Shown in pieces: positions 1 through 4,795 of a stretch of DNA of 7,449 nt. A program made the translations under genes and the position numbers. Within the stretch, counting starts at the first letter, position 1, and every line of letters starts with the position of its first letter. The notes under the pieces are model-generated. The model was not told the origin of the DNA. It saw nothing but the letters and a program-made list of their open reading frames with translations, and ran no database searches. The stretch is from Candidatus Collierbacteria bacterium RIFOXYD1_FULL_40_9 (GTDB taxonomy: Bacteria > Patescibacteriota > Microgenomatia > UBA1400 > MFAQ01): assembly GCA_001776275.1 (NCBI GenBank), contig MFAQ01000017.1, forward strand, positions 10,328-17,776, in the 5' to 3' direction.

Positions 1-1
1 A

Positions 2-364
2 ATTGTTTCGCCATACGACAAAAGTCTAACTGGAGCAATTGAGAAGGCTATAGCAGATAGCGAAATGAAGTTATCACCAGTTGTTAGTGGGGACATTATT
101 AGAATCGTTTTACCAGCCTTGACGCAAGAGAGAAGATTGGATTTTGTGAAACTGCTAAAGCAAAAGACGGAATCAGCAAAAGTAATGCTTAGGCAAGCGA
201 GGCAAGATGTAAAAGAAAAGATTGACGCTCTTAAAGAAAGTAAAACGGTTTCGGAAGACGAAATACACAGACTCTTAGAAGAACTAGACAATATTACTGC
301 GGAATACAATAGTAAAGTTGAGGAGATGGCGAGCAAAAAAGAGGCGGAAATAATGGTGGTTTAG
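2..364 (+). CDS. frr: Ribosome recycling factor, 3' part (5' end outside window)
   Basis: The frame is open from base 2 and encodes the last 120 residues of ribosome recycling factor, the cytoplasmic protein that works with EF-G to split the post-termination ribosome and free it for another round. The visible part begins with the PYDKSL and AIEKAI segment. It continues through the family pattern S(P)VVSGDIIRIVLPALTQERR, here ending its first half in the conserved PxLTxERR motif. A long charged helix (domain I) follows and ends in KKEAEIMVV, matching the usual EKEIMxV tail. An internal ATG at base 65 is not the start, because conserved residues precede it in frame. The family is about 185 aa, so roughly 65 residues lie upstream of the window. 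Its TAG stop overlaps the TAA stop of the minus-strand neighbour within the four bases TTAG at 361-364. frr followed closely by rseP is a common bacterial order. Confidence 0.95.
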   Translation: MVSPYDKSLTGAIEKAIADSEMKLSPVVSGDIIRIVLPALTQERRLDFVKLLKQKTESAKVMLRQARQDVKEKIDALKESKTVSEDEIHRLLEELDNITAEYNSKVEEMASKKEAEIMVV

Positions 365-708
365 GCGAGGAGAAGTTTTTGTTCTATTTTGGTTATTCTG
401 GTTTCGTGATCTGCTATTTCTCTCCTGTGTGAGAGGGAAGCTTGTTGGTCTAGTTTCATAGATTGAATTTCTTTGATGATATGGTCCTCCATGCTTATAA
501 CTTCGTTTTTGAGATCTTTGAATTGATTTTCTAGGTTGTCTATTTTATCTTTGACATCTATAAAGCTTTCTCCTGTTCGAATTTCCAGTTTTTCTAGGTC
601 ATCTTTGGTGGCAAAGTTCTTGAGGTCATCTTTGGTGGAGAAGCTGTTGAGATCCTCTTTAGTAGCAAAGACGGTTTTTAATTTTTGGATATCTTTGTCG
701 GTGATCAT
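361..708 (-). CDS. Coiled-coil protein with ATKEDL-type tandem repeats, function unknown
   Basis: This 115-aa, highly charged, almost certainly helical protein has no signal peptide or membrane segment. Residues 14-40 are three tandem 9-residue units (FATKEDLNS, FSTKDDLKN, FATKDDLEK). The rest continues as coiled coil with regular hydrophobic spacing (VKDKIDNLENQFKDLKNEV) and ends in a short ETRITKIEQKLLLA helix. Proteins with FATKxDL repeats are recurrent in CPR genomes and in some phage and DUF1640-like coiled coils; I know no assigned function. The ATG lies 6 nt after a TATACT -10 box on the minus strand, so the message is probably leaderless. No Shine-Dalgarno site is visible. It converges on frr with a 4-bp stop-codon overlap and diverges from rseP, interrupting that pair. 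The plus-strand ORF opposite it is a shadow. Existence as a real gene is well supported; its role (scaffold, oligomerisation) is only inferred. Confidence 0.75.
   Translation of the reverse strand: MITDKDIQKLKTVFATKEDLNSFSTKDDLKNFATKDDLEKLEIRTGESFIDVKDKIDNLENQFKDLKNEVISMEDHIIKEIQSMKLDQQASLSHRREIADHETRITKIEQKLLLA
589..669 (-). repeat. Three tandem 27-bp coding repeats (9-aa unit F-[AS]-T-K-[ED]-D-L-x-x)
   Basis: Three consecutive 27-bp units within the coiled-coil gene encode FATKEDLNS, FSTKDDLKN and FATKDDLEK (bases 669-643, 642-616 and 615-589). The DNA copies are clearly alike (tcatctttggtgg occurs twice) but have diverged at third positions. This suggests expansion by duplication and later maintenance of the protein pattern. 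A 9-residue period differs from the 7-residue heptad of a plain coiled coil. Confidence 0.8.
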
Positions 709-714
709 GACTAA

Positions 715-742
715 AGTATATCGGAAATTTTATAGTTGTCAT
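715..742 (-). promoter_or_regulatory. Promoter for the minus-strand coiled-coil gene, -35 box inside the palindromic repeat
   Basis: Read on the minus strand, ATGACA (742-737, five of six to TTGACA) is followed after 16 bp by TATACT (720-715, five of six to TATAAT). The ATG start at 708 is 6 nt downstream of the -10 box. Transcription would therefore start at or very near the start codon, giving a leaderless message. The -35 box is exactly the terminal hexamer of the palindromic repeat at 737-798. Confidence 0.55.
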
Positions 743-798
743 GCCGGACTAGATCCGGCATCTAGACTCTGGATTACGTGTCGTAGCACGGAATGACA
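737..798. repeat. 62-bp palindromic intergenic repeat (REP/MITE-like) with two internal hairpins
   Basis: The element begins TGTCATGCCG and ends CGGAATGACA, inverted termini matching at 9 of 10 positions. Inside are a perfect 8-bp stem ATGCCGGA/TCCGGCAT (741-748 and 754-761, loop CTAGA) and a shorter stem CGTGT/GCACG (777-781 and 786-790, loop CGTA, one G-T pair). The core GTCATGCCGGACTxGATCCGG followed by CTCTGGATT is, from general knowledge, very like the palindromic repeat spread widely through proteobacterial and other intergenic regions; translated, it gives the familiar spurious peptide CHAGLDPASRLW. No transposase is in the window, so it would be non-autonomous. It sits between the divergent coiled-coil gene and rseP. 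Confidence 0.75.
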
Positions 799-822
799 GG
801 GTAAAATCGCAATTGTTACGAT
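793..822 (+). promoter_or_regulatory. Candidate promoter for rseP, -35 box from the right end of the palindromic repeat
   Basis: ATGACA at 793-798, the right terminus of the palindromic repeat, is followed after 18 bp by TACGAT at 817-822 (four of six to TATAAT), placing transcription start a few bases before the rseP ATG at 834. A competing -10 box is TAAAAT at 802-807 (preceded by GGG), which lacks a good -35. Which of the two is used cannot be settled from sequence. Confidence 0.35.
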
Positions 823-833
823 AGAATAAAATA

Positions 834-1910
834 ATGCAAATAATCGTCTTTATTTTGATCCTTTCTTTTTTGGTTTTGATACATGAGATTGGTCACTACT
901 TGGTAGCTAAATTTTTTGGCATGAGAGTAGATGAGTTTGGTATTGGTCTGCCACCTAGAGTTAAGGGGTTATTTACTAAATGGGGGACACTGTTTAGTTT
1001 AAATTGGGTTCCCTTGGGTGGGTTTGTAAAGATTTATGGAGAGGATCCAGATGACTCTGTGCAGCGTAATTCACCTGAAGCTTTTTTTAACAAGCCAATT
1101 TGGCAGAGAGCGTTGGTGCTAACAGCAGGCGTGTTTATGAACTTTTTGTTTGGCGTAATTGCTTTTGGTATTGTTTATTCGTACATAGGGATACCAACCA
1201 AGACAGATAAAGTTTTTGTGGCAGAAGTAATAAAAGGTTCACCGGCCGACGTGGTAGGTATCAAGGCAAAAGAAGAAATAAAAGAAGTAAGAGTTAAAAA
1301 GTCTTTGGTAAATTTTGTGGGCGTGGAAGGGTTTATAAAAGAACTAGAACCATTGAAGGGTTCGGAAATAGTTCTTGGTGTTTTGGATGAGAAAGGGGCT
1401 ATGAGAGAGGTAGTGGTAACACCAAGGAAAGACCCTCCGGACGGACAAGGAGCTTTGGGAGTGACACTAAGTGGAATTGAGATGAAGAAATATGTTTGGT
1501 GGCAGATGCCGTTTAGAGGTATGAAGGTTGGTTTATCCGAGGCGGTTGCTTGGGGCGGAGAGATTGTGACTAACTTTAAAACTTTGATTGGAGGAATAAT
1601 AACTGGTAAAGGATTACCAGAGGATATTGCTGGTCCAGTTGGGATTTATCAGGTTAGCAAGCAAGCGTATAGTTTCGGTTGGGTAGCTGTGGTGCAGTTT
1701 ATGGCGATTTTGTCTATAAACTTGGCAATCCTAAACATTATGCCTTTTCCGGCTCTGGACGGAGGTAGGCTTTTCTTTTTGGGAGTAGAAATGCTGATTG
1801 GGAAGAATCTAAAGAATAGATTTGAGGGGTATGTGCATACCATTGGTATGGTGTTGTTGCTTTCTCTGATGGCCGTGGTGACGGTAAGGGATATTATTAA
1901 GTTGTTTTAG
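834..1910 (+). CDS. rseP: Site-2 intramembrane zinc metalloprotease, RseP/RIP family (peptidase M50)
   Basis: This 358-aa membrane protein belongs to the M50 proteases, which cut transmembrane substrates such as anti-sigma factors or signal-peptide remnants within the lipid bilayer. The first transmembrane helix carries the zinc-binding HEIGH (H17, E18, H21). The third metal ligand lies in NIMPFPALDGG (N301 to G311, D309). A hydrophobic segment spans about 93-118. A single PDZ domain occupies about 125-200, with GSPADVVGIKAKEEI at 135 on as its ligand-binding loop. Two further helices lie near 283-305 and 335-352. It is compact: the E. coli enzyme is about 450 aa with two PDZ domains. The ATG has no Shine-Dalgarno site; translation starts directly in the hydrophobic helix, as usual for the family. 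The 255-aa gene follows after 2 bp, so the two are probably co-transcribed. Natural substrates in this organism are unknown. Confidence 0.95.
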   Translation: MQIIVFILILSFLVLIHEIGHYLVAKFFGMRVDEFGIGLPPRVKGLFTKWGTLFSLNWVPLGGFVKIYGEDPDDSVQRNSPEAFFNKPIWQRALVLTAGVFMNFLFGVIAFGIVYSYIGIPTKTDKVFVAEVIKGSPADVVGIKAKEEIKEVRVKKSLVNFVGVEGFIKELEPLKGSEIVLGVLDEKGAMREVVVTPRKDPPDGQGALGVTLSGIEMKKYVWWQMPFRGMKVGLSEAVAWGGEIVTNFKTLIGGIITGKGLPEDIAGPVGIYQVSKQAYSFGWVAVVQFMAILSINLAILNIMPFPALDGGRLFFLGVEMLIGKNLKNRFEGYVHTIGMVLLLSLMAVVTVRDIIKLF

Positions 1911-1912
1911 AA

Positions 1913-2680
1913 ATGGCTGAAGGATCTGAATTTGCAGTTAGTGATGGAGAGACTGAATTTATATTAGACCCAACAATGTACGGTGAAGGTGTCAGGATCA
2001 AACTAGTTGGTTCGGATAGTAATGTAGATAATTTAACTGAGGATAAAAAGACCGTTAGGGTCTTAGCAACCTTTGCTGGCAATGACTTTGAAAGTCAAGA
2101 AAAAATACCTATGGTGATTAAGGTAATTGGTGATATTAACTGGCAATTTGAAGATGAAGAAGATTCTAAATTATCACCAGCAAAAAAGTTTCATAAGATC
2201 TGGAAATATTTGCAAGAGATAGGTTGCAACGTTCCACCAAATGTTGTTGTTCTAGATGAAAACAGAGCTGCAATGACTGACATGACTGCCAATGGTGGTG
2301 AATTTTTTGGAAAAGTAAAAAGGAATAAAATCTCTGTAGAAGCTGGTATGAAGAAAAAAAGAGAATTGTCCAAGAAAGAGGTGTCATTCTTGTCACTTGA
2401 CATTGATGATGTTAAGCAAAGAGTTTTGGGGCTAATAGAGTCATTGTCGGAAAAAAGCATCGAAATACAGAGTGATGACCCTTACGACTTGTTAATAAAA
2501 GATGATGGTACATACGAAATTGTTTTGTTGGACTTTCAGACAATAAGTAAATATATGTATTGGAGGGAGGGAGATAAATTCCTAACTCAAAAAGAGATTG
2601 GTGATAAGGAGATATTGAGGGGAAGGGTTTGTGATGAGCTAGACAAGTTTAGGTCTGACTTGCTTAAGATTAAGGCCTGA
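1913..2680 (+). CDS. Uncharacterised acidic protein, possible degenerate kinase-like fold
   Basis: This is a 255-aa soluble-looking protein with no signal peptide. I do not recognise its family. Some features recall the order of a protein-kinase or phosphotransferase fold: a beta-rich acidic N-terminus ending in IPMVIKVIGD (K70, like the VAIK lysine), a helix at about 86-104 leading to VPPNVVVLD, and MTDMTANGG (121-129) where a hinge would lie. DDPYDLLIKDDG (188-199) and VLLDFQTI (204-211) follow, where the catalytic loop and DFG would lie. A conventional HxD is absent and DFG reads DFQ, so if the fold is right the protein may be inactive or divergent. Residues 134-156 are strongly basic. It starts 2 bp after rseP without a ribosome binding site, suggesting coupled translation, and ends in TGA. 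The kinase resemblance is my inference from motif spacing alone. The gene itself is well supported. Confidence 0.8.
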   Translation: MAEGSEFAVSDGETEFILDPTMYGEGVRIKLVGSDSNVDNLTEDKKTVRVLATFAGNDFESQEKIPMVIKVIGDINWQFEDEEDSKLSPAKKFHKIWKYLQEIGCNVPPNVVVLDENRAAMTDMTANGGEFFGKVKRNKISVEAGMKKKRELSKKEVSFLSLDIDDVKQRVLGLIESLSEKSIEIQSDDPYDLLIKDDGTYEIVLLDFQTISKYMYWREGDKFLTQKEIGDKEILRGRVCDELDKFRSDLLKIKA

Positions 2681-2692
2681 GTGTGGTATAAT
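2664..2692 (+). promoter_or_regulatory. Extended -10 promoter for the four-cysteine exported protein
   Basis: TGGTATAAT (2684-2692) is a perfect -10 hexamer with the extended TGn motif. TTAAGA (2664-2669, four of six) lies 17 bp upstream as a weak -35. It overlaps the last codons of the preceding gene. Transcription would start near base 2699, giving a leader of about 38 nt that contains the GGAGG ribosome binding site at 2726. This is the best-formed promoter in the window. Confidence 0.7.
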
Positions 2693-2725
2693 ATAGGTCG
2701 TAAACGAAAATTCAAAATTGAATGT

Positions 2726-2730
2726 GGAGG
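2726..2730 (+). promoter_or_regulatory. Shine-Dalgarno site GGAGG deciding the ATG at 2737
   Basis: GGAGG lies 6 nt before the ATG at 2737. An in-frame ATG at 2722 lies upstream of this site and would itself have no ribosome binding site, so the later ATG is the better start. Confidence 0.75.
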
Positions 2731-2736
2731 TGTGGT

Positions 2737-3216
2737 ATGAATTGGAAAATGATCTCGTTGGCTGTGGTCGTGCTTTTGCTTTTAGTTGTCGGCTTTTATG
2801 GTTATGGTCAGAGCCAGCCACTTTCCGAGGAAGAGTGCGAGTTAACGATGTACGCAGGGGTCTCAGCAAAAGAGTTTGGGTATTGGAGCTTGGCTAGTTT
2901 GGAGGATGACCTCCGGGAGTGTGGTTACTCAGGTCGGGAGATTGCTATGTGGCATTCTGCTGATTTTGCCAAAGATTATTCCATGGGTTATATGCCTGTG
3001 GATGCCGAGAGCGGCCTACGGTATAAGCTCGACCTGCTTATTATTTATGAAAGCGTAAAAGATATCCCAGATCTCTTTACTACTTCCGAAGGTATAAAGT
3101 GCGACAGTAACGAAGTGATCACTCTTAAATTTGTTGTTGAAGTTGAGGAAGATGGCAACTGGAGGGGTGGGGGTCCTGATGAATGGGACCTGAAGTGTGT
3201 CGGTGGCGAAGAATAG
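2737..3216 (+). CDS. Membrane-anchored or secreted acidic four-cysteine protein, function unknown
   Basis: The gene encodes 159 aa from the ATG chosen by its ribosome binding site. A short positive N-terminus (MNWKM) leads into a hydrophobic run at about 6-23 (ISLAVVVLLLLVVGFYGYG), then QSQ, consistent with a signal peptide or single membrane anchor. There is no lipobox cysteine. The rest is acidic and contains four cysteines (C34, C62, C122, C154), all on the presumed outer side and able to form two disulfides, plus several tryptophans (W50, W72, W142, W150). I recognise no domain. It has its own extended -10 promoter and intrinsic terminator, so it appears to be a single-gene transcription unit. 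By eye its codon choice is more GC-rich than its neighbours (GCC GAG AGC GGC CTA CGG), which may hint at separate ancestry. Cell-surface location is inferred; function is unknown. Confidence 0.75.
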   Translation: MNWKMISLAVVVLLLLVVGFYGYGQSQPLSEEECELTMYAGVSAKEFGYWSLASLEDDLRECGYSGREIAMWHSADFAKDYSMGYMPVDAESGLRYKLDLLIIYESVKDIPDLFTTSEGIKCDSNEVITLKFVVEVEEDGNWRGGGPDEWDLKCVGGEE

Positions 3217-3226
3217 AGTTTTTATT

Positions 3227-3255
3227 AAACAGACTCCGTGTGGGTCTGTTTTTTT
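3227..3255 (+). terminator. Intrinsic terminator after the four-cysteine protein
   Basis: AAACAGACTC (3227-3236) pairs with GGGTCTGTTT (3242-3251) as a 10-bp stem with one G-T pair and the loop CGTGT, followed by a run of seven T ending at 3255. The stem starts 10 nt after the stop codon. Confidence 0.9.
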
Positions 3256-3259
3256 GGGT

Positions 3260-3265
3260 TAAAAT
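3260..3265 (+). promoter_or_regulatory. Possible -10 box TAAAAT for the HIT gene
   Basis: TAAAAT lies just after the T-run of the upstream terminator and 5 nt before the ATG at 3271, implying a leaderless or nearly leaderless message. The GG(T)TAAAAT context resembles the sequences at 799-807 and 6799-6806. No convincing -35 box is present, so this is a weak call. However, the strong terminator upstream argues that a new promoter must lie here. Confidence 0.4.
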
Positions 3266-3270
3266 GTCTT

Positions 3271-3633
3271 ATGACCGACACAAATTGCTTGTTTTGCAAA
3301 ATTGGTTTGGGGCAGGAGCCAGCCAAGGTGATTTTGGAAACCGAGGGGTTTTTGTGTATCGAGAACAAGTATCCGAGTGCTCCGGTACATGTGCTGGTTA
3401 TACCTAAGGCTCACATGGGTAAAAAGGCTTGGACGGATGCGGAAAAACTAGGGGTGACAGGAGAGGCGTTCTGGGGTAAAATGATGGCAGTCGTTTTTCT
3501 GGTGGTTATTAAGCTTGGACTGGATAAAACAGGTTACAAGTTGGTGAACAACGGAGCGGGATACAACCATTTTGAGCATGAACATATGCACATACTGGGG
3601 GGAACCAAAACTGAGCCAGGAGGAGCGACTTAG
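3271..3633 (+). CDS. HIT family nucleotide hydrolase/transferase (Hint-like)
   Basis: This 120-aa protein belongs to the histidine-triad family, which hydrolyses nucleoside phosphoramidates or related nucleotides through a histidine intermediate. The start is set by alignment: MTDTNCLFCKI is the standard N-terminus, so the in-frame ATG at 3238 inside the terminator is rejected. C6 and C9 (CLFC), H48 (VIPKAH) and H103 match the zinc site seen in many bacterial members. The triad is H103-E-H105-M-H107-ILGG, with H105 the expected catalytic histidine. The segments FLCIENKYPSAPVHVLVIPKAH and GYKLVNNGAG are family hallmarks. The middle (EAFWGKMMAVVFLVVIKLGLD) is an ordinary amphipathic helix. There is no Shine-Dalgarno site. 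The exact physiological substrate cannot be deduced. Confidence 0.92.
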   Translation: MTDTNCLFCKIGLGQEPAKVILETEGFLCIENKYPSAPVHVLVIPKAHMGKKAWTDAEKLGVTGEAFWGKMMAVVFLVVIKLGLDKTGYKLVNNGAGYNHFEHEHMHILGGTKTEPGGAT

Positions 3634-3639
3634 AAAAGT

Positions 3640-3667
3640 CAAATATCAAATATTAAATATCAAAAAA
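3640..3667 (+). repeat. A-rich array with 7-bp period (CAAATAT type)
   Basis: The units caaatat, caaatat, taaatat and caaaaaa follow one another at exact 7-bp spacing between the HIT gene and rpsU. A similar array, with different units, lies before ybaB at 6769-6797. No coding function is apparent. It may act as curved DNA, an upstream promoter element or a slippage-prone spacer. Confidence 0.6.
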
Positions 3668-3675
3668 AAGAAAGC

Positions 3676-3680
3676 GAGGT
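3676..3680 (+). promoter_or_regulatory. Shine-Dalgarno site GAGGT for rpsU, supporting a GTG start
   Basis: GAGGT (extended GAGGTG) lies 9 nt upstream of the GTG at 3690. There is no ATG in a suitable position, so this site decides the start codon. Confidence 0.65.
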
Positions 3681-3689
3681 GCATTTTTA

Positions 3690-3914
3690 GTGGCTTTAGT
3701 AGCAAAAAGAAAACAAGGACAAAGTACACAGCAGTTGATTTCTGAATTTAAGAAATTGACCTTTGAAGATCCGGGATTGGATAGAGTTCGTATGGTTGGA
3801 ATGACTGGCTTTTTGAAACCATCCAAAGTGAGAAGTATCAAAATGACTGAACTTAGAAAAGCTTCAGCACGAATTCGAAGAAGAAACAAAAGGAACGCCG
3901 GTTTTACCAAATAA
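3690..3914 (+). CDS. rpsU: 30S ribosomal protein S21 (bS21), CPR-like long form
   Basis: This basic 74-aa protein starts at GTG. The pattern VAKRKQGQSTQQLISEFKKL, then FLKPSKVRSIKMTELRKASARIRRRNKRN, matches bS21. A short strand with S12 leads into a helix; an F-x-KPSxxR motif lies around 41-48, and an arginine-rich tail contacts 16S rRNA near the anti-Shine-Dalgarno end of the small subunit. The middle segment (EDPGLDRVRMVGMTG) is longer and less typical than the usual 'ILxELRxREF' stretch. Identification is strengthened by the neighbours: rpsU-yqeY is a conserved pair in many bacteria, and yqeY begins 4 bp after the stop codon. It has a Shine-Dalgarno site, unlike the genes after it. Confidence 0.82.
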   Translation: MALVAKRKQGQSTQQLISEFKKLTFEDPGLDRVRMVGMTGFLKPSKVRSIKMTELRKASARIRRRNKRNAGFTK

Positions 3915-3918
3915 GAGC

Positions 3919-4347
3919 ATGTTTAACCAACTAAAACAAGATTTGTTAGTTGCGAAGAAAGGTGGAGACACCTTTCTTTTGGGTGTTTTAAAACTTTTGC
4001 TATCAGAGCTTTCGTATGCTCAGGTTGATTTTAAGGGTGGCGAGTTGCCGGACACCGAAGTAATCAGGGTTTTGTTTAGGGAAGCCAAGAAGCGGAAGGA
4101 CTCAATAGAAGTTTATACTAAGATTGGTAGCGTAGACAAGGTAGAGTCTGAGAAAAAGGAACTAGAGATTATTGAGAGGTATTTACCAAAGTTGATGAGT
4201 GAGGCGGAAGTAGAGGTCGAGATAGCCAAAATTGCCTCTGAATCTGGAATCACGGGTGGCAGACTGATGGGGATTATTATGGGTAGGTTAAAAGGAAAGG
4301 TGGATGGGGGAGTGGTGCAAAGAATTGTAAACGAAAAATATAAATAA
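3919..4347 (+). CDS. yqeY: GatB/YqeY domain protein
   Basis: This 142-aa cytoplasmic, mostly helical protein resembles the C-terminal tRNA-contacting domain of GatB, the Asn/Gln-tRNA amidotransferase subunit, but stands alone. An N-terminal helical bundle (MFNQLKQDLLVAKKGGDTFLLGVLKLLLSEL) is followed by the REAKKRKDSIEVYTK region. ELEIIERYLPKLMSEAEVE and GRLMGIIMGRLKGKVDGGVVQRIV are the two best-known signatures of the family, the latter around 113-136. Its length is close to the usual 148. Stand-alone YqeY has no firmly established role; a tRNA-related one is assumed from the domain. It lies 4 bp after rpsU and 2 bp before ybeY, so all three are probably one transcript. No Shine-Dalgarno site is present, which fits translational coupling. 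Confidence 0.93.
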   Translation: MFNQLKQDLLVAKKGGDTFLLGVLKLLLSELSYAQVDFKGGELPDTEVIRVLFREAKKRKDSIEVYTKIGSVDKVESEKKELEIIERYLPKLMSEAEVEVEIAKIASESGITGGRLMGIIMGRLKGKVDGGVVQRIVNEKYK

Positions 4348-4349
4348 TA

Positions 4350-4739
4350 ATGATGAAATTGAATTTGGAAATTACTGCCGATAGTCGTTATGCCTTTGAT
4401 CGCAAAAGGGTAAAACTAGCTTTGGAGAAAGTTTTGCTGGAGCAAAACAAATTTGAAGGCAAGGTGAATATCTCGCTTAGTGTGGTGGGAGAGAGGAAGA
4501 TAAGAGAGTTAGAGCAAAAGTTTTTTGGTAGGGACGAGGTAACAGATGTTTTATCTTTTCCGCAAGATGAGGGAGAACAGATGCCGGATGGCTTTGAGGG
4601 GCATGCTTTGGGCGATATTGTAGTTTGCTATCCACAAGCAAAGAGGCAGGCAATGCAGTGGAATAGGTTAATTGACGAAGAAATAGAGTTTTTGGCTTGT
4701 CACGGTCTTCTTCACTTGCTAGGGATTCATCATGACTAG
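4350..4739 (+). CDS. ybeY: Endoribonuclease YbeY (rRNA maturation factor), short C-terminus
   Basis: YbeY is a metal-dependent single-strand endoribonuclease involved in 16S rRNA 3' processing and 70S ribosome quality control. This copy has 129 aa. The family core GRDEVTDVLSFP lies near 60-71, followed by GHALGDIVVCYPQAKRQA. The metal site H118-GLL-H122-LLGIH-H128 matches HxxxHxxxxxH. The protein ends at D129, directly after the last metal ligand, whereas most members carry another 15-25 residues forming a helix. The in-frame sequence after the TAG (LVLELSIYSFK, then TAG) does not look like that helix, so I see a naturally short form rather than a simple nonsense mutation. Two adjacent ATGs (4350, 4353) are possible starts. 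It follows yqeY by 2 bp. ybeY is also linked to this region in other bacteria. Confidence 0.92.
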   Translation: MMKLNLEITADSRYAFDRKRVKLALEKVLLEQNKFEGKVNISLSVVGERKIRELEQKFFGRDEVTDVLSFPQDEGEQMPDGFEGHALGDIVVCYPQAKRQAMQWNRLIDEEIEFLACHGLLHLLGIHHD

Positions 4740-4782
4740 CTGGTGTTAGAATTGAGTATCTATTCTTTTAAATAGCTAGTTA
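4733..4782 (+). repeat. Nested inverted repeat spanning the ybeY stop and the next gene's leader
   Basis: ACTAGCT (4735-4741) and AGCTAGT (4774-4780) are a perfect 7-bp inverted repeat, extendable to about 10 bp with two G-T pairs. Inside lies a second inverted pair, AGAAT/ATTCT (4748-4752 and 4762-4766). The outer stem ends 2 nt before the GGAGG of the next gene, and there is no T-run, so it is not a terminator. It could be an RNA structure near that ribosome binding site or an operator; chance is not excluded. Confidence 0.35.
4744..4752 (+). promoter_or_regulatory. Possible extended -10 box (TGTTAGAAT) for the 113-aa gene
   Basis: TGTTAGAAT carries TGn plus TAGAAT (five of six to TATAAT) and is 44 nt before the GTG start at 4796. 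No matching -35 box is visible, so this is tentative. It would allow expression apart from the rpsU-yqeY-ybeY transcript. Confidence 0.3.
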
Positions 4783-4784
4783 AT

Positions 4785-4789
4785 GGAGG
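4785..4789 (+). promoter_or_regulatory. Shine-Dalgarno site GGAGG supporting the GTG start at 4796
   Basis: A perfect GGAGG lies 6 nt upstream of GTG at 4796. It is the main evidence for a GTG start and that the orphan gene is real. Confidence 0.75.
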
Positions 4790-4795
4790 CATTTT

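Noticed and set aside
536..796. Plus-strand ORF of 86 aa across the coiled-coil gene and the palindromic repeat.
   Set aside because: It is antisense to a better-supported gene, and its C-terminal part is the translated repeat (CHAGLDPASRLW), a well-known spurious product.
2722..2736. Upstream in-frame ATG for the four-cysteine protein.
   Set aside because: The GGAGG site lies between it and the ATG at 2737, which it serves with ideal 6-nt spacing. The extra MWRCG adds nothing to the signal sequence.
3238..3270. Upstream in-frame ATG for the HIT protein.
   Set aside because: It lies inside the terminator hairpin, and the family N-terminus starts at MTDTNCLFC.
2876..3407. Plus-strand ORFs of 60 and 74 aa in other frames of the four-cysteine and HIT genes.
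   Set aside because: They overlap well-supported genes and, in the second case, run through a terminator. No ribosome binding site is present.
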